This document shows, one piece after another, positions 35,596 through 49,190 of a stretch of 64,000 nucleotides of DNA. The position numbers and the translations under genes are program-made. Each line of letters starts with the position of its first letter. The first letter of the stretch is position 1. Source of the stretch: Ailanthus altissimus (lineage: Eukaryota; Streptophyta; Magnoliopsida; Sapindales; Simaroubaceae); NCBI GenBank assembly GCA_946807835.1, contig OX327705.1:18320501-18384500 (forward strand). The letters are read 5' to 3'. The notes beneath the pieces are model-generated. The model worked only from the letters and a program-made list of their open reading frames with translations, was not told the DNA's origin and did no database searches.

Positions 35596-36000
35596 ACTAT
35601 AATATAAAGTCTCCAAATTTCAGACGATATGCTGCTATTATTTATGTGTATTGCGTATACTATGACTCCAAATTAGAAAGTCTCTGGAATCTGTGGATCT
35701 TGGGTTTGGTTTGTTCTTGTCTTGGGTTGAGAATATGCTTATCCATGATATTATTGATATTATTAGTATCATTATTATTCTTATTCTTATTACTACTACT
35801 ACTACTATTATTATTATTATTATTCAGGGTGTTTTTCTTTTAATCAGCAGCGTCATTATAAGCTAACAACTTGATGTGGGAGAGTGGATTTTTCTTCAGG
35901 GTGTGTTTGTGGGGGTAAATTGATTAATTTTCTTGAACTTTTTAGTTTGCATTTGTATTTTATATGGTTATTAGTAATGATGGAATGTAATGTTGGCCAA
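35596..36000 (+). other. Probable 3' untranslated region of PSY with TTA/TAC microsatellite
   Basis: A trinucleotide repeat (att, act and tta units) runs 35757-35823. A poly(A) signal-like aataa is at about 35999-36003 after the TG-rich gtgtgtttgtggggg. Exact cleavage site unknown. Confidence 0.45.
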
Positions 36001-36418
36001 TAACTATTGGTGTTGAACTCCACAATAAGGTGATTACTTTTAAGTTCTTTTTAATCTCATATTATGTTTTAAAAAGAAAACTCTACTTCGACAGTAATGT
36101 AATCTTTTTTTAAAAAAAATGAAACTTTTTATTGAGAACTAAGAAAATGCAGCAATAAGATCTGATTCTACATAACGATCAAGAGAAGGGTAAATTCAAT
36201 ATTGCCCCGCCTTTAAAGTAAGAACAATTTTAGAGAGATAGTGAGGCACCTGAGTAAGAGTGATGTAATCTTTTTAAAATCATATCTTAGTACATAAATG
36301 CATGCTTTTGTAGAAAGCATCTTTAGACAACAATATTAATTAACCATTTCCTATGAGGATTCTAACTGGGCCCTTGTATTACTATATTTAAAAAAAACAA
36401 AGATATAAGTATTTCGTT

Positions 36419-36449
<31 letters not shown>

Positions 36450-37490
36450 TTGTTCCTTAATTATTACATTTGATATAAGAAAATATATTTAGGCAACATT
36501 GTACAAAAAGCGTACTTGTAATTAATGAATCTTAGGCGGAGGGTAAGATGCTTCAGTTCCTTGTAATTTAAAGATTGCGTGTGTTGGCAGATGGTGTTAA
36601 AATTAAATTACTTATATTTGTCTATACTTATGCATTAATACGATTAAATGATTTACTATATTGTTGAGGTAGTAACCTTAAACAAATTAGTGGATTCAAC
36701 GTAATAAATACCTACGCTCAATAAGAATATCTTATGCAGCAATCACCGTCGAAATTAAAGGGTTGCTCTGCTATAACTTCCTAATTGTTTTTGTTTTGTT
36801 TTGTTTTGTTTTTATTTTGAAGAATGCATCATATTACTAAGAAGAAGTAATAAAGTCATTGTGAATATAAGTAGTCAAATTAATGAGGATACAGTGAACA
36901 TAAAGACAATGGATGCCCATCTGACAAGAAAATGAGTTACTGTATTTATTTCTCTTTTAACAAGGGAGCATGAAACATTCTCAAATTTTCGTAAAAGGAT
37001 GGACTGCAACAGATTTCCCTATCCCATCGAACTGCTGTGAAGCAATGCTGTCACCAATCGGTCTCGATCTCCAAAACAAAAAAAAAAAAAAATTGCAACT
37101 TCCATCTATTTTTAATTCCGACACATCTACCAGGGTTATCATCATTGCTATGCATTCCGCAGATACAGGTGAACGTAAAGCAATAAAGGATTTTACAGAA
37201 CACGTAATAACACACCCTCTTCATAATTATTTTTAGATTTGAGAAGTTTATATATTTTATATATTATTTATAATGCCCGCAACAGTTTGGGTTCAATCCA
37301 TTAAGGTCCAAAGTGGCCAAAGCATAAAATAATCCAAATCTAGCTTTGTAAGCCTAAAGTATCCAAGCTCAAACTAAGGTTGAACAGAGCTCACCGTCAA
37401 GTATGCATTGAATCAATCCCTTCTTATTTCACAATTGAGAAGCCCCTCTCTACCGAGCCCTCTATTGGGTCAAGCACTGTTAACATTGAA
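36001..37490. other. Intergenic DNA right of PSY
   Basis: No gene recognised. A compound (TA)n(TATG)n microsatellite is at 36419-36449 and ttttg repeats at 36788-36810. An 88-codon open frame at 36970-37236 resembles no known family. Confidence 0.45.
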
Positions 37491-37491
37491 T

Positions 37492-38178
37492 GCTGAAATT
37501 TTTGAGAAAATAATTAAAAATTATGTTAAAAGTGATTTAAAATCAAATCAATGTGAAGGAAACACAAAATGGAAGTGTGAAAACTTATAGTGTAAAGATA
37601 TTTGAATCGAGTGAACGATATGGTGTTCAAGAGGGAAGGTCGCCATGCATGCATTGTTTGAGAGAAAGCCCATGCATTCTAAAAGAATGCCCTTGTGTTT
37701 TGGCTAGCACCCCAACATTTTGAAGCCAAAGCCCATGCGTTCTTAATCCCCTAGCGTTCAGAAAGTAATGCCCCAACTTTAATACGATATGTTCCAAAGA
37801 AGACTCTTAAGTTGGTTTATACATTCTATTTGATTCTAACTCATATTAGAGTTAACTTAGGACGTATGTAGCTTTATAAAGGGCCTTATTTTAGTTTGAA
37901 TAGGCAATCACAATACAATTACCAAAAAGAGAACAATTGAGAGAATAATTGTTGTAATTCCTTCTAGAGAAAAAAAGTATTTTTTATGGGTTCTTTCTAA
38001 GAGTTTTTTTTGTGAATTCTTGTTGATTCAATAAAAAAAATGAGATCTTAATCCATCATGGACATAGACAAATTTTGAACCATGTAAATTGATGTGTGCT
38101 TTCTTCTGCCATACTTTCATTATTCTCTTTTATTTTTTATTGTTGTAATATCATACTTGTGAAGCGTTTTCATCAACA
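37492..38178 (+). repeat. 5' LTR of decayed copia element G
   Basis: The inner end (catcaaca, 38178) is fixed by the adjoining primer-binding site ttggtatcagag (38181-38192). It contains the conserved phrase ggacatagacaaattttgaaccatgt (as two parts) near 38058-38083. The outer end at 37492 is a guess from TGCTGAAA. Confidence 0.6.
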
Positions 38179-38194
38179 AGTTGGTATCAGAGTT

Positions 38195-40273
38195 TGGTTT
38201 AGCAATCATAATTATACCCAAGTAGGATGTAGAGAAGTTCAATAGTGAGAATGACTTTAATCTGTGAAATATTAAAGTGGTGGTGTTACTAGTGAGCCAA
38301 GGATTAGGCTCTATCCTATAAGAGACTGCATCTCTATCTATTAAAGAAAACAAGCCAGAGTCATCTAAATCTGAAGTAGAGAGAAAAGACATTCAAGATA
38401 AGGCTTTTAGTACAACTGTTCTATCTTTAAGCAAGAGGTTTTAAGGGAAGTTGTTAAAGAGAAGACATTATTGGTTTTGAAAAAGTTAGATAATCTTTAT
38501 ATGACGAATTCGTTGGAAAATTATCTACATATAAAAAGAAACTTTATCAATTGTCCATAACAGAAGGGACGTCAATTAAATCGACTGTATATATGTTCAA
38601 CAAGATCATAATCGATTTAGAAACATTCCGTGTAAAGATAAAAGATGTAGACAAAGCCATCATCCTATTAAGTTCATTCTTCCAGAGTTATGAGTAGTTT
38701 GTTGATATTACTATATGATAAAGAGAGTTTAACTATGAATGATATAAAATCATCATTAAACTCTAAGCAATTGTGAATAAAATAAAGTCCAATACAGAAG
38801 GGTATCTATAAAAAATAGGTTCGAACAAAGAGAAAGAAAGTCAAGGAAAGGTTTAAGATCAAAGTCTATGGGTAAACCTAAAAGTACTTATGCTGCAAGA
38901 AATATGGGACCTTTGTAAAGGATTTTTTGACGAAGAAAGCCAAGGACAAGAAGAATGAGGTAGATGTTGCTATAGCTTATGAGGTTAGTTATGTTAGTGC
39001 AAAGACCCTTGTTGCTTCTTATGGTAAGAGTTCCAGTGAATGGATCTTAGATTTTGATTGTACATTTTATATGTGGTCGAATAAGTCCTTATTTGATAAT
39101 TTTCAACACATTAATGGTGGTAACGTGTTATTGGGGAATAACATATCTTGTCAAATGTTAGGATTGGTAGTGTTAAACTTAGATTATATAATAGGAACGT
39201 AAGAGAGTTATTAGAAGTTAGATATGTTTTTGACCTTATGAGAAACTTGATTTCCTTAAGGATTTTAGACTAGAATGGATGTTCATTTAGATGTGAGAAT
39301 GAGATTCTTAAGGTGTTAAAAGGTTCCATGGTTGTGATGAAAAGTGATAGGCACAACGACATGTATTTGCAAACTAAGTTATGACATCTAAACTTAACTC
39401 ACCTAGGTGAAAAAAAAAAACCTAAATGAGTTTTAGAATAAAAAAGAATTTTGTGAGAATAAGTTCCAGCCATTAGTGTTTTATTATCATTGTGTTCTTA
39501 GAAAAGTACATAGGGTAAGGTTTAGTAGTCGTGAGCACAAAATAAAGGAAATTCTTTATTATATACGCGCGAATATTTGGGGGCTAGCACAATTACACAT
39601 GATTTGACAAAGTATTTTCTCACATTTATTAGTGATTATTCTAAGAAGTTATGGTATATGTGTTGAAGAGTGAGGAACAAGTGTTTAGAATATTCAAAAC
39701 ATGAAAGGTTTTTTTTAGAATCAAATTGGCAAGAAGATAAAGAAACTAAAGATAGATAATGTTGTTGAGTAGTGCAATAAGGAGTTTGATGGATCTGTGC
39801 CAAGAATGGGATCACCAGGCACAAAACTATGAGATCAACACTACAATAAAATAGTCTAGTAGAGAGGATGAATATAACTTTGGTTGAGAGAGTTAGATGC
39901 ATGTTAACCAATACAAAGGTGTCTAAGGCGTTTTGGAGAGATACTATAATGATAGTAGCCTACTTGATAAACAAAAGTCATTTTTCAACGATAAACTTCA
40001 AGATACCAAAAGAGATATTTTTTGGTAGCCTTTCTAAGTATAGTCACATTCGGATATTTGGTTGCCTGACTTTCGTACATGTCAAGTAAAGCAAGTTGAA
40101 ACTTAAAGCCTTGAATAAGATATTTATAAGATATTTTGAAGGTGTGAAAAGATACAAGGTATGGTGCAATAAATTGAAGCCACCTAAAAGTATTATTAGT
40201 AAAGATGTGACGTTCGATGAGATAACTATGTTGAAAGTTTCTTAAGAAGAATTTAAAGAAGTATTGGAGATTT
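38195..40273 (+). pseudogene. Copia gag-protease-integrase of element G, heavily decayed and truncated
   Basis: Fragments follow the order of element B: gag start DVEKFNSENDFNL with stops on both sides (38226-38265); ERKDIQDKA near 38385; protease region EWILDFDCTFYMW at about 39038-39076, where the active-site Ser-Gly are replaced; integrase pieces at 39360-39400 and 39868-40089 (VERVRCMLTNTKVSKAFW, LINKSHFS); VTFDEITMLK near 40208-40235. Many stops and shifts occur. Reverse transcriptase is missing because LTR H begins at 40274. Clearly related to element B but older. Confidence 0.8.
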
Positions 40274-42517
40274 TGCTTACATACCATTCTAATATTATAT
40301 GAATATTACTTGTTTAATATATATATATATATAATGTACATTTTGAATAAAATTATTAATATTAAATATATATGGTAAGATACTTGTTACGTTTCAAATA
40401 TTATATAATTTAAATGAGTCTAGATCTGATCTAAAGACATTTAGATCTGTGCCAAGATTTAGCAATGCTAAGAGTTATAAGTGTTAAGAGTTAGCACTAC
40501 TAGGAGTTAGTAGGTTATAAGAATTAGTGAATTCTAAGGAGTTAGATCCTTATTTGAAATGAGACAAAGATCTAAGAACATATTAGTAATATCATAGTTG
40601 TAAGGAGTTATAAATGATGTTAGAAAATGTCATTATACAGTATGTTCTTAAACATTGTGTTCCTTATCTACTTTACTGATGTGGGTTTATTGGCAAAGCA
40701 TTTTATCTAGATCAATGTATATCTATATCTGGATGGTCCAGATGATTAGTCTTAGAAGACTATGAGCTTAGTGGAGGCTCTTATAGGCATAAAATATTTA
40801 GTAAGGATTGAGTATTGAACAGACTATAAGGACTTCCAATAGACATCTCATAAATCCATCAATGGAAGGTCTTCTCGAGTTAAGCAGTATTTATGGTCTT
40901 TTAACTTAAGCGCTATAGTGGGCTTGTAAGTGATCTACTATAGTATGGTTCCACACATATAAGAGACCTTTTACAGTCTGACCACTAGGCGTCACTAAGT
41001 ATGGTCTGATGCTTATAGAGTCTGGTGTGCATAGATATGGGATCTGTAAACTCATATAAGTGAGTTGTATATCCTGATGCTCCGAGATTATATTTCAGAA
41101 AGTTTTATCGCCACAATATAAACCCCAGTAAAGAATTTTTCATAAGGTTAAATAATATTACAAAGTATTTAGTGATATTATTTATAAAGATATAAATTTA
41201 GAGATAAATTCACATATGAGCATATAGAGATTTTGACGGTGATGATTTATGTCTCTCATCTTCCAAGACATAAGTGATGGATGGAGTATGCGTATATGTT
41301 ATAATCTCGGCTTATATGATCAACGGGCAACTTTGTAATATCTTTAACTTGAGAGAGGGGAAGGTATCGTTCACAGATGTATGGGGGAGTTTTGTATGAC
41401 AAATCGGGTATAGTCATAGGGAGTCTCATAATAAGAAGTGTATTTGTTGTGCACTAGGGCAACAGATTAGATTGAACAGTTCGATCCATGAAATTCTAGC
41501 AAATTAGATATTTGTTTTAGGATCCCTCGGAATGTGCACTTGTCAAGACTCCTGTGTTAAGTAAATTATTTAATTAATTGATAAAAATTTTTAACCAATG
41601 GAAGAATGACAAGTGACACAATTTGAACCATAGATTGTTTAGCCTTGAATTGACTAAAATGACATTTTTTGTAAGACAAGCAACATCAAATATTTATTTA
41701 CATTTTTTTGAATAAATAATATAAATAATTGTTATTTAAGTCAAAAAAAAGAAACAATAATGCATGGGTTAGACATGGTGGTGGGTCAAAAGGAAATTGA
41801 AATTAAATGAAAAAGTTATTTTTCATTTGCTTTCAATTGAGTGTCCAGCCAAGAAGTGACAAAAAGGCACAGTATGAGATGTTGTGGTGGGGGCCTTGTT
41901 TTGACAAATTGTTAGGCAAATTGCATATAAAATAAAAATATTTCATTTGGAAATTGGAAGAAATTAGTTTAGCAAGAGGAAAAGAGAGCAACAAGTATTT
42001 TTGTATTCTTGGTCTTCAAGTGTTGAATACTAAAATAGTTCTTCTTCTCTCATTTCTTTCAAGTATGACCAGCTAACTTCAGCGAGCTAGAGAGTTTTTT
42101 TTTTGTTCAAGAGTTGCACAAATAAATATCAATTTCACTAGTTTGAAACAAATAAAAGTAGTTAAAATATTTTACTATAATCAAAGATTAAAGAGTTTAA
42201 CCAAAATTATATTTAAGAGTTAAATACCTTTTGTTGAAAAGTGAATATGTTATTCTAGAGACTCAATTCCACTAAGTTGGGTCTTAAAATTACCAATGTG
42301 TGTACTTCAAAGTAAACTCTACTTTAAATGAATTTTCAAAGGCTTTAAATTTGATTTTCAATCTCGTTAGTGTAATGAAAACTTATATTAAGTGTGTTTA
42401 TTTCATTTGGAAATCATATTTTCATTCTGCTGTGCATTATTTGTGTATGACATACATAATTTTAATGTAATGAACATATTTCACATGCTAGCACTCTAGT
42501 AAAAAAGCATATTTTCA
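40274..42517 (+). repeat. Long Angela/BARE-like copia LTR (H), about 2.2 kb
   Basis: Starts TGCTTACATA where element G breaks off and ends just before a primer-binding site at 42520-42532. More than 1 kb is homologous to 12300-14246 on the other strand, and its middle (41400-41550) to 50079-50290. The length fits Angela/BARE-type LTRs. Right LTR and pol of this element were not found. Confidence 0.7.
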
Positions 42518-42519
42518 AT

Positions 42520-42532
42520 TAGTATCAGAGCA
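42520..42532 (+). other. Primer-binding site of element H
   Basis: TAGTATCAGAGCA, one change from TGGTATCAGAGC, right after LTR H. It marks 40274-42517 as a 5' LTR in plus orientation. Confidence 0.75.
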
Positions 42533-43720
42533 TATTTGTGTTCTGTATGGGTTAATTGGATACTGTTTGGGATGTCCCGAAGCTGTCGGCGATGCATTTC
42601 AAGTATTAAAAGTGTAATACTAGGTCATAGCTAATAGAGATGCTACGGTAGTAGCATTTAGTGTCGCGGCGCTAGATGTTTTAGGCCTCAGTGTTGGATG
42701 TTGAGCCCCTCCAATGCTGGGGTTTTCAATCCCTAGCTCCACAATATTTGAGGCTTGGTGCTGAGGCTTTGGGGGCTTTGCCTCTAGCAATGGTAAGCTT
42801 GGAGCCATGGCACTTAGGTGGCGATTACGCTACAACATTAATAGGTTAGGGTGGCGACGTTAATGCTATTCACTCTAATTTTTTAAAATGTTTAAAATGC
42901 ATGTGATGGTTTTTTTTATGCAACTATATAATTGTTATTTATTTGGATTATAAACTGTTGTCATTTGTTTGTGCTGTTAACCACAATGAAAGCTCTATTG
43001 GTGGAGGTTAATTGTGCCTGCACAAATAAATATATGATTGAGAATCACATCCTTATAAGATATGGATAAATGTTCAAAATCTAAATAGTATTTCATTATG
43101 AGATAATGTTGTATAATTGTTCATTTTATTAATACAGTGTTAGAAGGGTCTTCTCGATCTTTTTCAATATCGCTATAGTGTGAGGGATTGGTCGATGTGA
43201 TTTAGAATATGTCAGTTAAACATGAGATGAGACAAATATAAGCGAAAATATTGCCTAAGATCACTAAAGTGTGAGGGTAGTATCAGTTACTTATATTTGA
43301 CCAATGATAAGTTAATCTGAAATACACTTACTCAAGTCACTAAAGAGTCAAGATAATGTGTATTTAAAATACATGGTAAGTGTTGTATGAGATGTAATTA
43401 ACAAGATTTGTCTACTTTTTGAATTTACAAGCTAAGATCACTAAAGTGTGAGGCTATAGTAAAATGTCAATAGGTCTATTTCTCACTGTATACTTAAAAT
43501 TGCTTAAACTTTTATTTTTCTATTTGAGATATTAAATAAATTATGTAAAACAATAAAATGACGTCTTTAAATTAAAAAATATATGAGTTATACTCATAAT
43601 CTAAAACGTTATTAATTAATAATAGGAATGTTCTTTTATATATCTCTTATTTTATTTTATAAATATAAGATGAGTGTTGTATAAAAATAAAATGACTTTG
43701 AGTAATTTATTATCACACTT
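42533..43720 (+). other. Non-coding leader of element H
   Basis: The leader holds a GC-rich stretch with gtcgcggcgctag (42662-42674) and ggtggcgattacgc, then four copies of a motif like gatcactaaagtgtgagg near 43178, 43259, 43333 and 43434. No gag frame is recognisable; the element was truncated before its coding region. Confidence 0.5.
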
Positions 43721-44244
43721 AAATTAGGCACCCCAATCTATTAGATATAGAGATGGAAAAAAAAATGATCGGTTTTAAAATTTTAAAGAATAAAAACTAT
43801 ATAGTTAGAAAAAGTGACAGAAGAGACTTGGGATATTTAATTTATAATATTTTTATATTTTTACTATAATAATAATTTGTAATATTATAAAAAATAAATT
43901 TACCCCTTAAAAATTAGTTTTAATAAAATATTTGAATGACAAAAAACTAACCAAGATATTTGACGAAAGTAAAGACTTAAAGTGTTATTTAAAAAAATAA
44001 AAATAAAACTGTCAATTTCCTAATTACATTAAAAAAATGTTGCTCGACCACTTTTTTAATCTCACAACTAGCTTTCGGTGGACTATTGTTTTTTTCTTTT
44101 TACTATACTACGGCCAAGGGGAGCGGGTGCGTTCACGGTTTCCTGATATCAAAAATAATTTTTGAATTGAACATGCTATATTTTATTGTAATTTTAATTA
44201 ATTAATTAACTAGACAAGAGAAAAAGTATGTTGACTTTTGAGAG
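43721..44244. other. AT-rich stretch without recognised features
   Basis: A short GC-richer island (cggccaaggggagcgggtgcg) lies at 44111-44131. No open frame of note. Confidence 0.45.
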
Positions 44245-44400
44245 AGCATGGAGGGTGTTAAAATATAATATTTAATATAATTAAAATTAAAATTAAATTT
44301 AAAATTAAAATTATAATATTTAATAAAATTAAAAATAAAATTATAATATTTATTATAATTAAAAATAAAATTATAATATTTAATTTATGTTTCCATTATA
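44245..44400. repeat. Short array of AT-rich units (C', same orientation as 48080-49190)
   Basis: Repeats of the type aaaattataatatttaataa occur 3-4 times with about 45-bp spacing, in the orientation of array C. Confidence 0.6.
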
Positions 44401-47400
44401 TGTTTATTGTATTTTACTTAACTTATAACATAATATATAATGAGAATATGTAGTATAATGAGTAATATTACATAATATAAGGGAAAATTATTTTATGAAT
44501 ATAGTACATAAGTTTAATTTTCATATATATTATAAAAAATAAAAACTAAACTAATCACAAAAAACATCGTGTATGTTTCCACTTAAATATATTATATATT
44601 CTCATTACTTTTAGTTTAACTCACAAAAGAACTTATATCTCAACTTTTATATTCTTAGCGTTTTTTTGCTTATCATTAAAAATTAGTCACAAAATATAAA
44701 AGAAAAATTATTTTTTAAGTGTTCTATATAAGTATGATTTTCACAGAAGTTACAAAAAATAAAAAAATAATCATATAAAGTATCGTGTATGTTTCCATTT
44801 AATAAATTATATGTTCTCATTATTTTTAATTTTACCCACAAAATAGCTTATATCTTCACTTTTACATTCTTAGCATTGTCTTTTACTTATTACGTAATAT
44901 AAGAGAAAATTATTTTATGAGTGTTCTACATAAATATGATTTTCATATATGTTATAAAAAATAAAAAATAAATTAATCACATAGAACATTGTGTATGGTC
45001 CCACTATTTTCAGTTTACACCCATAAAATGGCTTATATTCCTACTTTTAAATTCTTAGCGTTTTTTCGCTTACCATTAAAACTAAGTCACATAATAAAAG
45101 AGAAAATTATTTTTATGAGTGTTCTACATAAGTATAATTTTCATATATATTATAAAAAATTAATTATTAAAAACATCATGTATGTTCCTACTAATATATG
45201 TTCTCACTGTTTTTAATTTTCACCTATAAAAGGGTTTCTATCTTACTTTTACATTCTTAGTGCTTTTTTGCTTACCATTAAAAATAAATCACATAACATA
45301 AGGGAGAATTTATTTTTATGAGTGTTCTACATAAGTATGATTTTTGTATATACAAAAAATTAAAAAAAAATTAATCAGTAAGAACATCGTGTATGTTCTC
45401 ACTAATATAATACACGTTCGCACTATTTTTAATTTTCACCCACAAAAGGGCATGCGTTTTACTTTTACATTCTTAGCGCTTTTTCACTTATAATTGAAAA
45501 TAAAGTCATATAATATAAGAAGAATCTATTTTATGAGTATTTTACGTAAGTATGATTTTCATATATGTTATAAAAAATAAAAAATAAATTAATCACATAG
45601 AATATCGTTTATGTTCCTATTATTTTTTGTTTTCAACCATAAAAAAATCTATATCCTCACTTTTAAATTCTTAGTGCATTGCTAGTTACAATTACAAATA
45701 AGTTACATAATATAAGAAACTATTTTTTAAGTGTCTTACATATTTTTTGTTTCTATATATGTTACAAAAAATAAAAATAAATTATACAAAGAGCATCTTA
45801 TATGTTCCTATTTAATATCATATATGTATTCACTACTCGTTGTATGTTGCACCCACTTAACGTATGAGGTAATTCATATTTTTTGCACTTGTCACTCACA
45901 AATATAAAAGAGTATTTCACTTTTTTAAAAATTATGAGTTTGTATTTATCTGTATAAAAAATATAATATAATATAAGGGATGATATTTTAAAAGTGTCCT
46001 AAATAATCATGTTTAATATAAAGTACTTAAATAAAAAATATTATGTATATTCTCAATTAATATACTACATATTTCCACTATTTATTATTTTCACTTAGAA
46101 AAGATTTTATATATCCCTACGTTTACATTCTAAGCACGTTATTGGTTATCATTGAAAATAAGTCAAATAATATAAAGGGAAGCTATTTTATGGGTGTTCT
46201 ACATAAGTTTGGCTTTTATATATGTTACAAAATATAAAAAATAAATTAATTACAAAGAACAGAATGTATGTTCCCACTTAATATATTACATATTTCACTA
46301 ATTGTTATTTTCACCAAGAAACGAGCCTATATCTCCACTTTCACACTCTTAGTGTGTTATCGATTACCATTAAAAAAAAAGTGATATAATATAAGGGAAT
46401 TCAATTTTATGAGTGTTCTACATAAATATAATTTTCATATATGTTACAAAAAAAATAAAATAATTATAATGACCATCATGTATGTTCTCACTTAATATAT
46501 TTCATGCTTTCACTATTTGCCGTTCTCACCCAGACAAAAAGGCATAGATCCCTACTTTTAAATTCAATTTCAATTATGCTTCATATTGTAAATTCAATTG
46601 CTATTGTAAATTGAATTTTAATTGTGTTAAATGTTATAATTTTAATTCTAATTTTAAATTCAGTGAAAAATTTCAATTTTATTCCATTTCACTTACATTA
46701 AATGTTATAATTCAAATTCCATTTTAAAATTCAATGCAATTATGTTAAATATTATAATTTCAATTCTAATTTTTAATGTCAATTTTAATTATGTTAAATG
46801 TTATAATTTTAATTTTAAATTATGTTAAATATTATAATTCCAAATCTAATTTTAGTTTCAATTATGTTAAATGTTATAATTCAAATTCTAAATTTAAATT
46901 CAATTTCACTTATGTTAAATATTATAATTATAATTATAATTTTAAATTCAATTTTAATTACTTTAAATTTTATAATTTCAAATCTAATTTTAATTTTAGT
47001 TACGTTAAATGTAATAATTTTAAATCTAATTCCAATTCTAATTTTAATTTCAATTTCATTAAATTTCATAATTGAAATTCCAATTATAGTATATTTTATA
47101 ATTCTAATTCTTAACTTTTTTTTCGTTTATTATTGAAAATAAGTCACAAAATATAAGGGAAAACTATTTTATGAGTATTCTATATAAGTATAGTTTTCAT
47201 ATATGTTACAACGATCAAAAAAAATAAATCACATAGAACATCGTATATGTTTCCATTTAATATATTACATATTCTCCACATTTTTAGTTTTTACCCACAA
47301 AATGGTATTTATCCCTACTCTTACATTTTTAACGTTTTTTCGCTTACCATTGAAAATAAGTCACATAATATAAGGGCAATTTATTTTTATGAGTGTTCTT

Positions 47401-48080
47401 ACATGTTCCCACTATTTTCAGTTTTCACACACAAAATGGCCTATGTCTCACTTTTATATTCTTAGCGTTTTTTTCGCTTACCATTAAAAGTAAGTTATAT
47501 AATTTAAGGGGCACTAATTTTATGAGTGTTCTACATAAGTATAGTTTTCACATATGTTACAAAAAATTAAAAAAATTAAATTAATCACAAACAATATTGT
47601 GTATGTTTCCTATTTAATATATTACATGTTTTTATTATTTTTAGTTTTCACCCACAAAATGACCTATATTCTCACTTTTGTATTTTTAGCATTTTTTCAC
47701 TTATCATTGAAATTAAGTTACAAAATATAAGAGGAAACTATTTTATTAGTGTTCTACATAAGTACGATTTTCATATATGTTACAAAAATAAAAAATAATC
47801 ACATAGAGCATCGTGTATATTCCCACTTAATATACTACATGTTTTTACTATTTTCAATTTTCACACATAAAAAGGGCTTATATCCCCACTTTTAAATTCT
47901 TAGCGTTTTTTCACTTATCATCATTGAGAGTAAGTTACATAATATAAGGGGAATTTATTTTTATGAGTGTTCTACATAAGTATGATTTTCATATATGTTA
48001 CAAAAAAAATTAAAAAAATAATCACTACGAACATCGTATATGTTCCCACTAGTATATTATATATTTTCATTATTTTTAGT
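44401..48080. repeat. Tandem array A, about 14 units of about 210 bp, interrupted by array B
   Basis: Each unit holds, in order: catcgtgtatgttccca, ttaatatattacatgtt, cactatttttagtttt-cacccacaaaa, tacattcttagcg, gcttaccattaaaa, aagtcacataatataaggg, atgagtgttctacataagta and gattttcatatatgttac. The gtatgttc anchor recurs at about 44571, 44787, 44993, 45180, 45391, 45608, 45800, 46044, 46266, 46480, 47243, 47601, 47815 and 48036, giving spacings of 187-244 bp outside the interruption. No coding frame or tRNA-like box. Function unknown; satellite-like. Confidence 0.85.
46560..47108 (+). repeat. Array B: about 45-bp AT-rich units inside array A
   Basis: About eleven units built around atgttaaatgttataattt and caattctaattttaatttca. 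The array interrupts one A unit between its tacattc-like and ttagcg-like parts. It is the reverse complement of the units in array C. Open frames here are low-complexity artefacts. Confidence 0.8.
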
Positions 48081-49190
48081 TTAACGTAATTGAATTGGAT
48101 TAGATTTGAAATTATAACATTTAATGTAATTACAATTGACATTGAATTTCAATTTATAACATTTAACATAGTTAAAATGAAATTTAAAATTAGATTTGTA
48201 ATTATAACATTTAATGTAATTGAAATTAAATTTAAAATTAAATTTGAATTATAATATTTAACGTAATTGAAATTAGTATTGAATTTGAAATTATAACATA
48301 TAACGTAATTAAAATTAGAATTAGAATTGGAATTACAATATTTTACGTATCAAAATTAAAATTACATTGGACTTATAATATGTAACATATTTAAAATTGA
48401 AATTAGAATTAGAATTAGAATATTTAACATAATTGAAATCGAAATTAGAATTACAATTATAACATTTAACATAATTAAAACCGAAATTAAAATTAAAATT
48501 ATAACATCAAATGTAATTGAAATCAACATTGTAATTAAATATAATCTTTAATGTAATTAAACTTGCAATCGAATTTGGAGTTGTAATATTTAACGTAATT
48601 AAAATTGATATTTGATTTATAATATTTAACATAAGAAATTAGAATTCAAATTGTAACATTTAACGTAATAAAAATTGAAATTATAATTATAACATTTAAT
48701 TTAACTGAAATTAAAATTAGATTTAGAATTATAATATTTAATGTAATCAAAATTGATATTGGAATTACAACGTTTAATGTAATTAAATTTAAATTTCAAA
48801 TTAGAATTAGAATTATAACTTTAACGTAATTGAAATTGAAATTAGATTTGAAATTATTAATATTTAACGTAATTAAATTTGAAATTAAAATTAATTTTAT
48901 AATTATAAAATTTAACATAATTAAAATTGAATTTAAATTAGAATTGGAATTATAATATTTAATACAATTAAAATTGAAATTAATTTTAGAATTATCATAT
49001 TTAACATAATTAAAATTGAAATTGAAATTTGAATTATAGCATTTAACATAATTGAAATTGATATTAAAATTAGATTTAAAATTATAATATTGTACTTAAT
49101 TAAAGTTAAAATTAGAATTGAAATTATAACATTTAACATAATTGAAATATAAATTAAATTGAGAATTATAACATTTGTTGTAACTGAAAG
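48080..49190 (-). repeat. Array C: about 45-bp AT-rich units, inverted relative to array B
   Basis: Roughly 24 units around aattataacatttaacgtaa and attgaaattagaattg, replacing the end of the last A unit after ctatttttagttt-like sequence. Together with B it forms an inverted pair around the A units at 47109-48080. Confidence 0.8.

Noticed and set aside
36970..37236. Open frame of 88 codons
   Set aside because: Contains an A-run giving Lys repeats, no recognised motif, no splice or promoter support.
42620..42808. Minus-strand 62-codon frame
   Set aside because: Falls in the GC-richer part of the element H leader with no family similarity.
46776..47136. Open frames rich in Asn, Phe and Ile
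   Set aside because: They are low-complexity translations of the 45-bp AT-rich array.
44401..48080. CRISPR-like array
   Set aside because: Units are contiguous 210-bp tandem repeats without unique spacers, in a plant genome.
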